DNA of 22,000 nt from CAYNNP01 sp964398215 (lineage in GTDB: Bacteria > Planctomycetota > Planctomycetia > Pirellulales > Pirellulaceae): contig CAYNNP010000099.1 of NCBI GenBank assembly GCA_964398215.1, forward strand, positions 1-22,000. The letters run 5' to 3'. Positions 8,022-15,997 of the stretch are shown here, in pieces; positions within the stretch are counted from its first letter, which is position 1, and the number at the start of each line of letters is the position of its first letter. The translations under genes were made by a program, and so were the position numbers. The notes beneath the pieces are model-generated. The model ran no database searches and was not told the origin of the DNA. It worked only from the letters and a program-made list of their open reading frames with translations.

Positions 8022-10172
8022 CTAGCATTCAACGGTGAGCTGGGCGACTTCTTGTTTTGGCGTGACGTGGCCGATGGCGTTGATGGTGAATCCGGCGTCT
8101 AACGCAGCGGACTGGAATTTTTCAGCAATCGATTCGTGGGTGCCGAATAAAAATCCACCGCAGGTCTGCGGGTCAAAGAGCACTGGATAGACCGAATGCT
8201 CTTGAGCGGCCAGTGCAGACTTGATGTTTCGCACACTCTTTCGGTTCGATGGTGCAAGCGTACTTTCGATTCCGTTTTCCAAAGCTTCGTTGATTCCGGG
8301 TATCAAATCAATCATTGACAGGTCAATCGTCGCGGACACATCACTCGCGTTCAGCATTTCCAACAAATGGCCCGCGAGCCCGAAACCTGTAATGTCGGTG
8401 CCAGCGGTGATGCCGAAATCCACAGCAATTTTTGCCAATTGATGTTGCCGCTCCAGCATGGTTTGGATCACTGAGGTGTAACCAAGCGCCGAGCAACGCC
8501 CTCGCATGTGAGCGGCCAATAGCATCCCAATTCCCAGCGGCTTGGTGACGAACAGCACATCGCCCAGCTTGAGGTTTCGCTTGCGAATCAAGTCGGGACT
8601 TGCCGATTGCCCGATCACAGTGAAACCGGCTTCCATGCGTGGGCCAACGATCGTGTGTCCACCAACAATCTTGGCTCCCATTGCATCGAACTCTTGCCGC
8701 GCACCTTCCAGGAAATCACCAAGTATCCTTTGTTGTGAATCCGAATCGCCTTCAGGCAAGACGACGTTTGCCAAAGCGGAATTGACTTGGGCTCCGCTGC
8801 AAAGAATATCGCTCGCCGAATGCAGCGCCGCAACGCGGCCCGACAAATAGGCGTCAGTGAAAGGACTAGTAAAGAAATCTGTTGACGCAACAATCCGGTC
8901 CCCGCTATTCAATCCGATCTCGGCTGCGTCCTCCGCCTCGATACCGTCAATACTGCCAACGACAGAGTCAAGGTCTCGGGCTGCCAATTTGCAACCACAG
9001 CCCTTGCATTGCATTTCTCCATCAGCGTCCATCGGTTTGACACGAAACATCTTCATGAACTTACCGTCAATCCGATCCTTCAGTCGCATCACCCATTTGC
9101 CTTCGAAGGATTTACCTTTCCATTGGCCAATCGCCGTTCCGTCTCCTTTGTTGATCAGGCTCAAAAAAGACGGTTGCGGAACATAGGATTTAAGCGTCCG
9201 CTGATCCAAAATTCGGCTCAAGTTTTCCCAAAGAACCGGGCCTTGACGAACCGCATACACGCCGGCCTTGGGCAAACGATGATTGACCATGGTTCCGGTA
9301 TCGCCCACCGCGAAAACAGGTCGCCCGGACGTTGTCTGCAGGCAATCGTCGACCGCCAAGAATCCACGGTCATCGGTTGGCAAATCCAGTTGCTGCAGGA
9401 ATTCCGGCGCGGACGCACCTGTGGCCCAGATAACTAGGTCGGCTGGTATCTTGGTTTCGTCCACAAGCTGCAAATGATCCTGAGTGACTTTCTTAACGCT
9501 GGACCGAGGGCGAACAGTCACCTTGCGCCGCGCGAACTCAGCGAGCGTGCGTTGACGTGTGCTGGCAAGCGCGCCGGGCAAGATGTCTTCACCGCGAGTC
9601 AGAAGCGAAATTTCGAACGGTCGTTGCGTCAGTCCTTCCAAGAACGCTGGCAAACAGAAGGCGACTTCGACTCCCGCTACTCCGCCACCTACGACTGCAA
9701 TTTTGACCGGCTTGTTTTGTTTCAAGTCGCAAAGCGCAAGATACTTTTTCCCCAACCGATCCAAAAAGGTCTGCATCGGTTTGATCTTTATCATCGATTC
9801 GCCTTCGATCGCCACGTCCGCGATGGATGGAACAGATCCAATCCCGATGCTGAGAGCGTCGTAGGGAACAGCAGGCCGATCGGCAAAAAGAACTTCATTT
9901 TTGTCGTGGTCCAGCCCAGTGACTTGATTCAAAATCAAACGGGCACCGACGACTGAACATAGCTTGACCAAATCGATTTCCATTTCTTCGGTCGTATTTT
10001 GTCCAGCCAAGACCGCTGGCAGCATGCCTGAATAGGTTGCCACTCCAAAATTTGAAATGCAGGTCAGGTCGGTATCGGGAATCGCGTTCATCCCCCACAT
10101 CCGCACCACATGTGCATTGGTATGACCGATTCCCAACAAAACGATGTGGCGGCGGGCAAGTTTCTCCTCCAT
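8022..10172 (-). CDS. selD: Selenide, water dikinase fused to N-terminal pyridine-nucleotide-disulfide oxidoreductase domain
   Basis: A 716-aa fusion. Residues 1 to about 370 form an FAD/NAD(P)H oxidoreductase of the kind known as 'Nterm_to_SelD'. It has a GIGHTNAHVV nucleotide-binding start, a second Rossmann motif VVGGGVAGVEV (160-170) and the FAD-site motif FAVGDTG (287-293). Residues about 385-716 are SelD, which makes selenophosphate from selenide and ATP. The catalytic segment CKGCGCK has the nucleophile at Cys392 (codon TGT at 8997-8999) and the partner Cys394. STDFFTSP, SASDI, VGGHTIVG and DPQTCGG follow, all in the usual order. It is thus the Cys form, not the Sec form. The oxidoreductase half probably supplies or handles reduced selenium. 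Its ATG overlaps the selA stop as TAATG, implying coupled translation. Confidence 0.95.
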   Translation of the reverse strand: MEEKLARRHIVLLGIGHTNAHVVRMWGMNAIPDTDLTCISNFGVATYSGMLPAVLAGQNTTEEMEIDLVKLCSVVGARLILNQVTGLDHDKNEVLFADRPAVPYDALSIGIGSVPSIADVAIEGESMIKIKPMQTFLDRLGKKYLALCDLKQNKPVKIAVVGGGVAGVEVAFCLPAFLEGLTQRPFEISLLTRGEDILPGALASTRQRTLAEFARRKVTVRPRSSVKKVTQDHLQLVDETKIPADLVIWATGASAPEFLQQLDLPTDDRGFLAVDDCLQTTSGRPVFAVGDTGTMVNHRLPKAGVYAVRQGPVLWENLSRILDQRTLKSYVPQPSFLSLINKGDGTAIGQWKGKSFEGKWVMRLKDRIDGKFMKMFRVKPMDADGEMQCKGCGCKLAARDLDSVVGSIDGIEAEDAAEIGLNSGDRIVASTDFFTSPFTDAYLSGRVAALHSASDILCSGAQVNSALANVVLPEGDSDSQQRILGDFLEGARQEFDAMGAKIVGGHTIVGPRMEAGFTVIGQSASPDLIRKRNLKLGDVLFVTKPLGIGMLLAAHMRGRCSALGYTSVIQTMLERQHQLAKIAVDFGITAGTDITGFGLAGHLLEMLNASDVSATIDLSMIDLIPGINEALENGIESTLAPSNRKSVRNIKSALAAQEHSVYPVLFDPQTCGGFLFGTHESIAEKFQSAALDAGFTINAIGHVTPKQEVAQLTVEC

Positions 10173-11563
10173 TAGGCATTGCCTTGTGACAAAGTGGAGA
10201 GCGATTCGCGAATGCGACCGGCCAGGATCTCGGTTTCTTGCTCAGGCACCGTTCGCAAATCCAGAATCAATCCCTCTTCGGCAATTCGAGTCTGCACGGC
10301 GGGTGTTCCAAGTCGCAGTCGTTTGGCAAGCCGGTTGATATCCACACCGTCGATGCGAATTCCCACACTGGGCATGATCGAACCTGGAATGCTTCCACCG
10401 CCAACTTGAGACTGGCAGTCAACGATTTGGATTTTGATACGATCGTGTGTGCCGATCATCTGCGTGACCGATTCGCATTGCTGGCGAATTTCTGCAGGCG
10501 TTCGGCCAATCATTTTCAGCAGCGGCAAGTCTTCTCTTGCGTTGCCGCTCATGTGAATTTCAATGGTCGCTTCTAACGCGGCCAACGTCAGTTTGTCGAC
10601 ACGCATCGCTCGCATCAACGGATTTTTGCGAAGCTTCTCGATCCACTTTTTTCGTCCCACAATCATTCCACATTGTGGACCACCAAACAGTTTGTCGCCG
10701 CTGAACAGCGTCAGGTCGGCGCCCGAGGCGATGCTGGCGTGGACCGATGGTTCATTCAATCCGTATTCACTGATGTCGTGCATCGAACCGCTACCAAGAT
10801 CGTCAATCACGGGCACATGGTCGGGCCGCTGAGCGGTCACCATTTCGTCGATCGACGGTTCGGTAACGAATCCGGTTTGTAGAAAATTGCTGCGGTGAAC
10901 GCGAATGATCGCACCGGTTTCTTCGCAGCATGCATTTTCGTAATCATGCACATAGGTTCGATTCGTCGTGCCAACCTCGCGGAGAATGGCACCTGAACTG
11001 CGAAATACATCGGGCAACCGGAACCCACCGCCGATTTCGACAAGTTGCCCACGAGAAACGATAACTTCTTTGCCAGACGCGATCGCAGAAAGAACCAGCA
11101 TGGTTGCGGCGGCACAATTGTTGACAACAACCGCGTCTTCGCTTTTGCACAATAGCTTTAGCAAATCGGCAACCCGCTGTCCGCGTTTGTTACGTTTGCC
11201 GGTTTCCAAATTCAATTCGACATTTGCGTACCCGGCAGCCAACAACATACGTTCGATCGCGTAAGGAGCCAGCGGAGCGCGGCCGAGGTTGGTGTGCAGC
11301 AACACACCGGTCGCGTTGATCACGCGCTGAACCGATTGACCTTGATCATCCGCCAAGAGCCGCAGAGTGTCATCGATGATCGCGGAAGACAAATCATCAA
11401 TCTGCTTTCCTTTCAAAATTCCTTCTCGGCAGCGATCGATAGATTTGCGGATCACAGAAACAACAACAGGGCGCGGATGCTGGTCCAAGAGCGCGACGAT
11501 GGTGTCGTTCTGCAGTGTTTGATCTACCGAGGGTAGCTGACGGAGCTGTTCCGTTTTGTTCAA
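10172..11563 (-). CDS. selA: L-seryl-tRNA(Sec) selenium transferase
   Basis: A 463-aa PLP enzyme that converts Ser-tRNA(Sec) to Sec-tRNA(Sec) using selenophosphate. Family landmarks are clear: LRQLPSVDQTL at the N-terminus, INATGVLLHTNLGRAPL (82-98), SRGQLVEIGGGFRLPDV (170-186), VGTTNRTYVHDY (197-208), DLGSGS (255-260), and the PLP lysine K291 in SGDKLFGGPQCG. Length agrees with bacterial SelA. The only start that keeps the N-terminal helix is TTG at 11563, and no strong ribosome-binding site precedes it. That fits low expression or coupling to selB, whose stop is 68 bases upstream. It shares one base with selD. Confidence 0.95.
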   Translation of the reverse strand: MNKTEQLRQLPSVDQTLQNDTIVALLDQHPRPVVVSVIRKSIDRCREGILKGKQIDDLSSAIIDDTLRLLADDQGQSVQRVINATGVLLHTNLGRAPLAPYAIERMLLAAGYANVELNLETGKRNKRGQRVADLLKLLCKSEDAVVVNNCAAATMLVLSAIASGKEVIVSRGQLVEIGGGFRLPDVFRSSGAILREVGTTNRTYVHDYENACCEETGAIIRVHRSNFLQTGFVTEPSIDEMVTAQRPDHVPVIDDLGSGSMHDISEYGLNEPSVHASIASGADLTLFSGDKLFGGPQCGMIVGRKKWIEKLRKNPLMRAMRVDKLTLAALEATIEIHMSGNAREDLPLLKMIGRTPAEIRQQCESVTQMIGTHDRIKIQIVDCQSQVGGGSIPGSIMPSVGIRIDGVDINRLAKRLRLGTPAVQTRIAEEGLILDLRTVPEQETEILAGRIRESLSTLSQGNA

Positions 11564-11631
11564 GTTTTTGTTTGGGTTGGAGGATAGTTGTTGTTCTGCG
11601 TTCTGTTCTACAATTTGATTGTCACGGGTGC

Positions 11632-13533
11632 CTATGTGTAGTCTTGCAGATTCGGGCCTATGGATCGCTGGTTTTCGTTTCGCTGGGTCACGCCGACTGC
11701 ATCACAGTATTCCAAGAGCGGTATGGCATGCTTTCGAGTCAATTGCCATCCGTCTTTGATTTCCGCGGCCGACAATTCGGCTGACGACTCAAATAACCCC
11801 TGCAATTCAACACATAGTTCTCGAAAGACTTGGTCACCGACCAGGAAACCGCCGCCCAGATCGATCAATAGTTTTTGTTGTGTGGCAAACCGAACCAAGG
11901 AGTTTGCCGCGTCGATGGCGGTACCCAAGTGCTTGGCCAGTTCCTTTAAAGTCGGCGGTGTGCGGTTGGATTGGTACAACTCGGCGATCTGCTGAAGTTG
12001 CCCGCGTTGCTTTTTCGAGAGTCGCGTTTTGTCCGATGCGACAGCAACCATTCGCCCCAACCGGACCAATTGCTTTTCAGATACCAATTCGTTGATCGCT
12101 GTTTGGATCAGCGCGTCCGACCCCGTCGATTTGGCTCGGCGAACAACCGAATCTTCGGTCGACCAGGCGTCGTCTGTATCGCTGGCTTGTTGAGTCAGCA
12201 TTTTGACAACGTAGTCCCTCGCGATCTCCAGGACTTTCGGCGACACAATTCGGTCGGGCGAAGACTTGGGTTTTAGGAATCGCTCCTCGGCTAGGCCTTC
12301 ATTGATGAGCTGTTCGTACGAGTCTTCACCAATTCCCAGCTGCATCTGGAACCACTGCTTGTCGATGGCTATTTCGCCAAAGTAATCCACCCAGGCGACC
12401 AATCGTTCGAGCGCCGATTCATTGGTTAACTTGTTTGCAAAATCAACAATGCGTTGACGTGTTCGCGGCAATTCTGGTACCGAGGCCAATACCCTTCCGC
12501 CCGCAAACGAACCGACGGGATAGGGGCGTCGCAGTAGGATCTGTTGACCCAAAGTCACAACAACGGGCTGTTCTGTTTCAACCACGACGACCGCTTGTTC
12601 GCCAGCTGACAATCGTTTGACACCGCTGACTTTGGCTGCACAAGCACTGGTTGCACTATGCAGCTGCACGATTGCAGGGCACTTCAGCGGCTGTGTTTCA
12701 GGGAACATTTGCAAATCGACCAAGATCCGATTGGTGGTTGGATGGGATCCCGGCAATACTAATTCATCGCCACGCGATACTTCTCGTGCCGATACTCCAA
12801 CCAGATTCAGCGCCGTGCGTTGTCCGAGTTCCGATTGTTCAGTCGGTGTGCCATGCGTTTCAATCTCACGCACACGAGCAACGTGCTTGGTTCCAGCGAC
12901 TTCGACACTATCGCCAATCGATACTTGACCACTCCATGTAGTTCCAGCGACGACACAACCGCGCCCTTCGACTTGAAAGACACGGTCGATCGGTAGCCGA
13001 AAGAACTCTGAAGCGGAACGTTCTGATTGACGCACGTATTCACAGAGCTTTGACTTCAGCGCGTCGAGCCCTTCCCCCGTAACACTTGACAGTGGAATGA
13101 TTGGAATCTCAAAGAAACCGTAATCGGCCAGAAAGACTTCAAGTTCTTCACTGAGTTCGATCAGCCTATTTTCGTCCGCCATGTCGATCCGCGAAATCGC
13201 GACGATCAATTTCTTGACGCCCAAAGACTGGATGATCGCGGCGTGTTCAAGCGTCTGAGCCTGGATGCCTTGATCGCACGCGACCACCAACAGGCCGACA
13301 TCGATACCAGAAACCCCTGCCAGCAGATTCCCAATGTACTTTTGGTGACCGGGGGCGTCGATTAATGCAAACTGTTGATCGTTGTGTTGAAACGAAGCAA
13401 AGCCCAAGTCGATCGTGATTCCACGTCGCTTTTCTTCGGGATGAGTATCCGTATCAATGCCCGAGAGTGCAGCAACCAACGACGTTTTTCCGTGGTCAAT
13501 ATGGCCAATCACTCCGACGATCGTGTAGCTCAT
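11632..13533 (-). CDS. selB: Selenocysteine-specific translation elongation factor SelB
   Basis: A 633-aa GTPase that carries Sec-tRNA(Sec) to UGA codons marked by a SECIS element. The G domain shows G1 GHIDHGKT (10-17), G2 RGITIDLGF (37-45), G3 DAPGH (59-63) and a G5-like SSVTGEG (149-155). The expected G4 [NT]KxD is instead SRID (114-117). Beta-barrel domains II and III follow (about 175-340, including EVAGTKHVARVREIETHGTP). The C-terminal third is helical with winged-helix character, the part that binds SECIS RNA. It ends with a winged-helix segment SAAEIKDGWQLTRKHAIPLLEYCDAVGVTQRNEN. Length is normal (E. coli about 614). It is the first gene of the sel operon, with ATG at 13533, and is divergent from the symporter pair. 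Confidence 0.95.
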   Translation of the reverse strand: MSYTIVGVIGHIDHGKTSLVAALSGIDTDTHPEEKRRGITIDLGFASFQHNDQQFALIDAPGHQKYIGNLLAGVSGIDVGLLVVACDQGIQAQTLEHAAIIQSLGVKKLIVAISRIDMADENRLIELSEELEVFLADYGFFEIPIIPLSSVTGEGLDALKSKLCEYVRQSERSASEFFRLPIDRVFQVEGRGCVVAGTTWSGQVSIGDSVEVAGTKHVARVREIETHGTPTEQSELGQRTALNLVGVSAREVSRGDELVLPGSHPTTNRILVDLQMFPETQPLKCPAIVQLHSATSACAAKVSGVKRLSAGEQAVVVVETEQPVVVTLGQQILLRRPYPVGSFAGGRVLASVPELPRTRQRIVDFANKLTNESALERLVAWVDYFGEIAIDKQWFQMQLGIGEDSYEQLINEGLAEERFLKPKSSPDRIVSPKVLEIARDYVVKMLTQQASDTDDAWSTEDSVVRRAKSTGSDALIQTAINELVSEKQLVRLGRMVAVASDKTRLSKKQRGQLQQIAELYQSNRTPPTLKELAKHLGTAIDAANSLVRFATQQKLLIDLGGGFLVGDQVFRELCVELQGLFESSAELSAAEIKDGWQLTRKHAIPLLEYCDAVGVTQRNENQRSIGPNLQDYT

Positions 13534-13757
13534 GCGGTTTCTTGTTTCGAGCAGGCGTTTCTAAAAAGAGTAGTTTCGCTGATCAGAGCCAAGGCGGCTA
13601 GTCGGTCCCGACGATTTGCAGGACAACGCACTGATTGACGCGTATGGCATTGGTAATTCGGAGTGTGAGCGATTTGCTCGGGGCGGTTACCGGTTTGCGA
13701 GCGACACAATGCTACCCAGATTCGCTAAGCTCTAGGCTCCTCGCTAGGAACATTGTC
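13534..13757. promoter_or_regulatory. Divergent intergenic region between selB and the symporter pair
   Basis: This 224-base stretch must hold promoters for both directions. On the plus strand AAGCTCTAGGCTCC at 13727-13740 ends 17 bases before the ATG at 13758 and resembles motifs before the starts at 4420 and 20662; AGGAA at 13746-13750 is a good ribosome-binding site. A small palindrome GTCGGTCCCGAC lies at 13601-13612. I found no tRNA-like fold and no strong -35/-10 pair for selB. Confidence 0.4.
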
Positions 13758-14066
13758 ATGACTGACTCCGAATCGCTACATGAATCTTATCTGCAAAGTT
13801 GCCGAGAGTTCTGGATCATTCTTGGGTTGCTAGCCGCATTTGGGATTTGGAATGTCCTGATGGGGCACTGGTTGGCCGCCAACGAGGTCGCCGACGGCGA
13901 GAGCGTCAAAACGATCCTAGGCATGCCCCGGTGGATTTTTGTCACGGTACTTGCACCATGGGCGGTTGGAAATGTCACCATCGTGTGCTTTGCGATCTGG
14001 GGGATGAAGGACACCGATTTGGGCGACGATTCGGGCGTCTCGCCAGCCGGAGACTCAAGTGTTTAA
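13758..14066 (+). CDS. YhdT/DUF997-like small membrane subunit of a sodium symporter
   Basis: A 102-aa protein with two predicted membrane segments: FWIILGLLAAFGIWNVLMG (about 18-36) and FVTVLAPWAVGNVTIVCFAIWG (about 61-82). The layout matches YhdT (DUF997), the small protein encoded before the pantothenate symporter PanF in enterobacteria. Shared features are an early 'ExxWxLGL'-type helix, the GMPRW motif (55-59) before helix two, and a charged tail MKDTDLGDD. The ATG at 13758 is preferred over the open frame back to 13635 because AGGAA precedes it at a good distance and the extra N-terminal residues do not fit the family. It overlaps the symporter gene by 8 bases, so the two products are very probably made together and may form one complex. 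Confidence 0.8.
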   Translation: MTDSESLHESYLQSCREFWIILGLLAAFGIWNVLMGHWLAANEVADGESVKTILGMPRWIFVTVLAPWAVGNVTIVCFAIWGMKDTDLGDDSGVSPAGDSSV

Positions 14067-15978
14067 CAGTGTCTTGCTGGCGGCCGCGAATACCGCTGGC
14101 AAGGCTGCCTTGATCACGTTTGTGCTTTATTTGGCCGGCGTGTTCTTGCTGGCGGTACTTGCCAACCGAATCCAATCCAAGCGTGAATTCGCTGGCGAAT
14201 ATTTTTTAGGCAGCAAAGGACTTGGCATGTGGGCATTCGCGCTCACGGCAGGCGCGACCGCGGCTTCGGGTGGAAGCTTCATGGGGTTTCCGTCGCTGGT
14301 CTATAGTCATGGCTGGGCCGTTGGTTGGTGGATTTCTGGATACGTCTTGGTGCCGCTGGTAGCTCTTGGGTTGGTCGCCAAACGCATGAATCAAGTCGGG
14401 CGACTGACGGGTGCAATTACCATCCCTGAATTGATGCGGCGGCGATTCAACAGTGCAGCGGTCGGAAATCTGGCGACGTTCATGATCGTGTTCTTCACGT
14501 TCTTTTTTTTACTGGCGCAGTTCAAAGCTGGTGCCGAGATCATGGCGATCCTATTTCGCGGCGTGCCCATTTATGAAAACATCGTGGGCATGATCGCAGC
14601 GGTCACCACTGGCATGCCTTGGATTGGCAGTACGAGTCCCGATTATCTTTTGTGTCTGTTCGTATTTGCGGCGGCGGTCATCACGTACACAACGTTTGGT
14701 GGTTTTCGAGCTGTCGTGTGGACAGATGTCATGCAAGGAATTGTGATGGTTCTGGGAGTTGTCATTCTGTTGATATTGACCTTATGGCAGGTCGGCGGAT
14801 TGGCAAATGCGACCGCGAAACTAACAGAAATGACTCCGCCCGAATTCGGAAAGGCAAAGCTGTTACTGGCCGAACGTGCGCCAAAAGACACTTTGTTTCA
14901 TCGTGGCGATTGGGTTGCTGACGAAAGCGGGGCTCCGATTCGGCTGGACGAAAATGTCACGATCGCCAGTGATGAAACGCAAAGCCAGCCGATCAAGATC
15001 CTGCGTATCACAACCGACGGCGACATGAAAACGGCTGCCAAAAGCATCTTGCCTCGTGTGACCGCAACCGATGTGATCACTGAAGAATACAAATATGGAG
15101 CCGGCACTCGCGGTGTCTACGTTTCCGCACCTGGTCCTTCGAAAAGCAATCCTGCTGGATTCATGACGGTTACTCTGGCGATCAGCTTTTTCATGTTCTG
15201 GAATTTCGGGATGACGGGCCAACCCAGCCAGCTGGTACGGCAGATGGCATTCAACAATACGGCGACACTGCGCCGATCAATCGTTTTGGTCGCCGTGTTC
15301 TATAGTGTTATCTATTTTCCACTGGTGATCATTTTTACGTCAGCGCGAGTGCTATTGCCGGGGATGGAGATTGATGCAGACCGGATCATGCCCGAGATGG
15401 CAGCTTATGTAACCGAAGCTGCCGGTGTGCCTTGGTTAGCCGGCTTATTGGTGGCCGCGCCGTTCGCGGCAGTCATGAGCAGCGTGGATAGTTTTTTGCT
15501 TTTGGTATCGTCGGGCATTGTGCGAGACTTTTACCAAGAGAGCATCAATCCAGAGGCTAGCGAGTCTACGATTCGGAAATTGAGCTACCGAGTGACGATT
15601 TTTGTCGGCTTCCTCGCTGTGATCGCCGCGCTAAACCCACCTCGGTTTTTGATAGACGTTGTGGTATTCGCTTCGGGAGGCCTGGCGGCTTCGTTTCTAG
15701 CACCAATCATCTTTACGTTGTACTGGCGCCGGGCAACACCGACTGGTGTTGCCACGGGCATGTTGACTGGTGCCGCGACCATCCTGGTACTTTATCTGAT
15801 TGGATTCTTCGTCAAAGGCGAGTTTGGTGAATACAACTTACTTGGATTTCATCCGTTCATCTGGGCGATACTGTTTTCAACATTCGGCATCGTGTACACG
15901 AGTTGGCGTGGAGCGGCGCCGGATGCAAAACTGATCGAGAAATACTTTGGGACTCCGGCGCCAACAGAGCATCAATAA
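14059..15978 (+). CDS. Sodium:solute symporter (SSS family), PanF-like
   Basis: A 639-aa polytopic inner-membrane transporter of the SSS family. It starts with GTG at 14059, six bases after GGAG (14049-14052), inside the end of the small-subunit gene. Family signs are ASGGSFMGFPSLVYSHGW (about 69-86, the first core helix), the GGFRAVVWTDVMQG signature (214-227) and AAVMSSVDSFLLLVSSGIVRD (470-490), which holds the Ser/Asp residues near the sodium site. Most of the protein resembles PanF-type members. Between membrane segments near residues 225-247 and 369-385 there is a hydrophilic stretch of about 120 residues (248-368), much longer than in PanF. The substrate cannot be named from sequence. 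The convergent DadA-like gene, 19 bases beyond its end, hints at an amino acid. Confidence 0.9.
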   Translation: MFNSVLLAAANTAGKAALITFVLYLAGVFLLAVLANRIQSKREFAGEYFLGSKGLGMWAFALTAGATAASGGSFMGFPSLVYSHGWAVGWWISGYVLVPLVALGLVAKRMNQVGRLTGAITIPELMRRRFNSAAVGNLATFMIVFFTFFFLLAQFKAGAEIMAILFRGVPIYENIVGMIAAVTTGMPWIGSTSPDYLLCLFVFAAAVITYTTFGGFRAVVWTDVMQGIVMVLGVVILLILTLWQVGGLANATAKLTEMTPPEFGKAKLLLAERAPKDTLFHRGDWVADESGAPIRLDENVTIASDETQSQPIKILRITTDGDMKTAAKSILPRVTATDVITEEYKYGAGTRGVYVSAPGPSKSNPAGFMTVTLAISFFMFWNFGMTGQPSQLVRQMAFNNTATLRRSIVLVAVFYSVIYFPLVIIFTSARVLLPGMEIDADRIMPEMAAYVTEAAGVPWLAGLLVAAPFAAVMSSVDSFLLLVSSGIVRDFYQESINPEASESTIRKLSYRVTIFVGFLAVIAALNPPRFLIDVVVFASGGLAASFLAPIIFTLYWRRATPTGVATGMLTGAATILVLYLIGFFVKGEFGEYNLLGFHPFIWAILFSTFGIVYTSWRGAAPDAKLIEKYFGTPAPTEHQ

Positions 15979-15997
15979 ATCACCCAAACGCTACGGT

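Noticed and set aside
9474..9956. 160-codon plus-strand frame inside selD
   Set aside because: It is antisense to the conserved Rossmann region of the fusion protein and shows no protein-like motifs.
13635..13757. Longer start for the YhdT-like protein at 13635
   Set aside because: The extra 41 residues do not fit the family, and the ATG at 13758 has a good ribosome-binding site.
15979..15997. Bidirectional terminator between the convergent symporter and DadA-like genes
   Set aside because: The 19 bases contain no hairpin and no T run.
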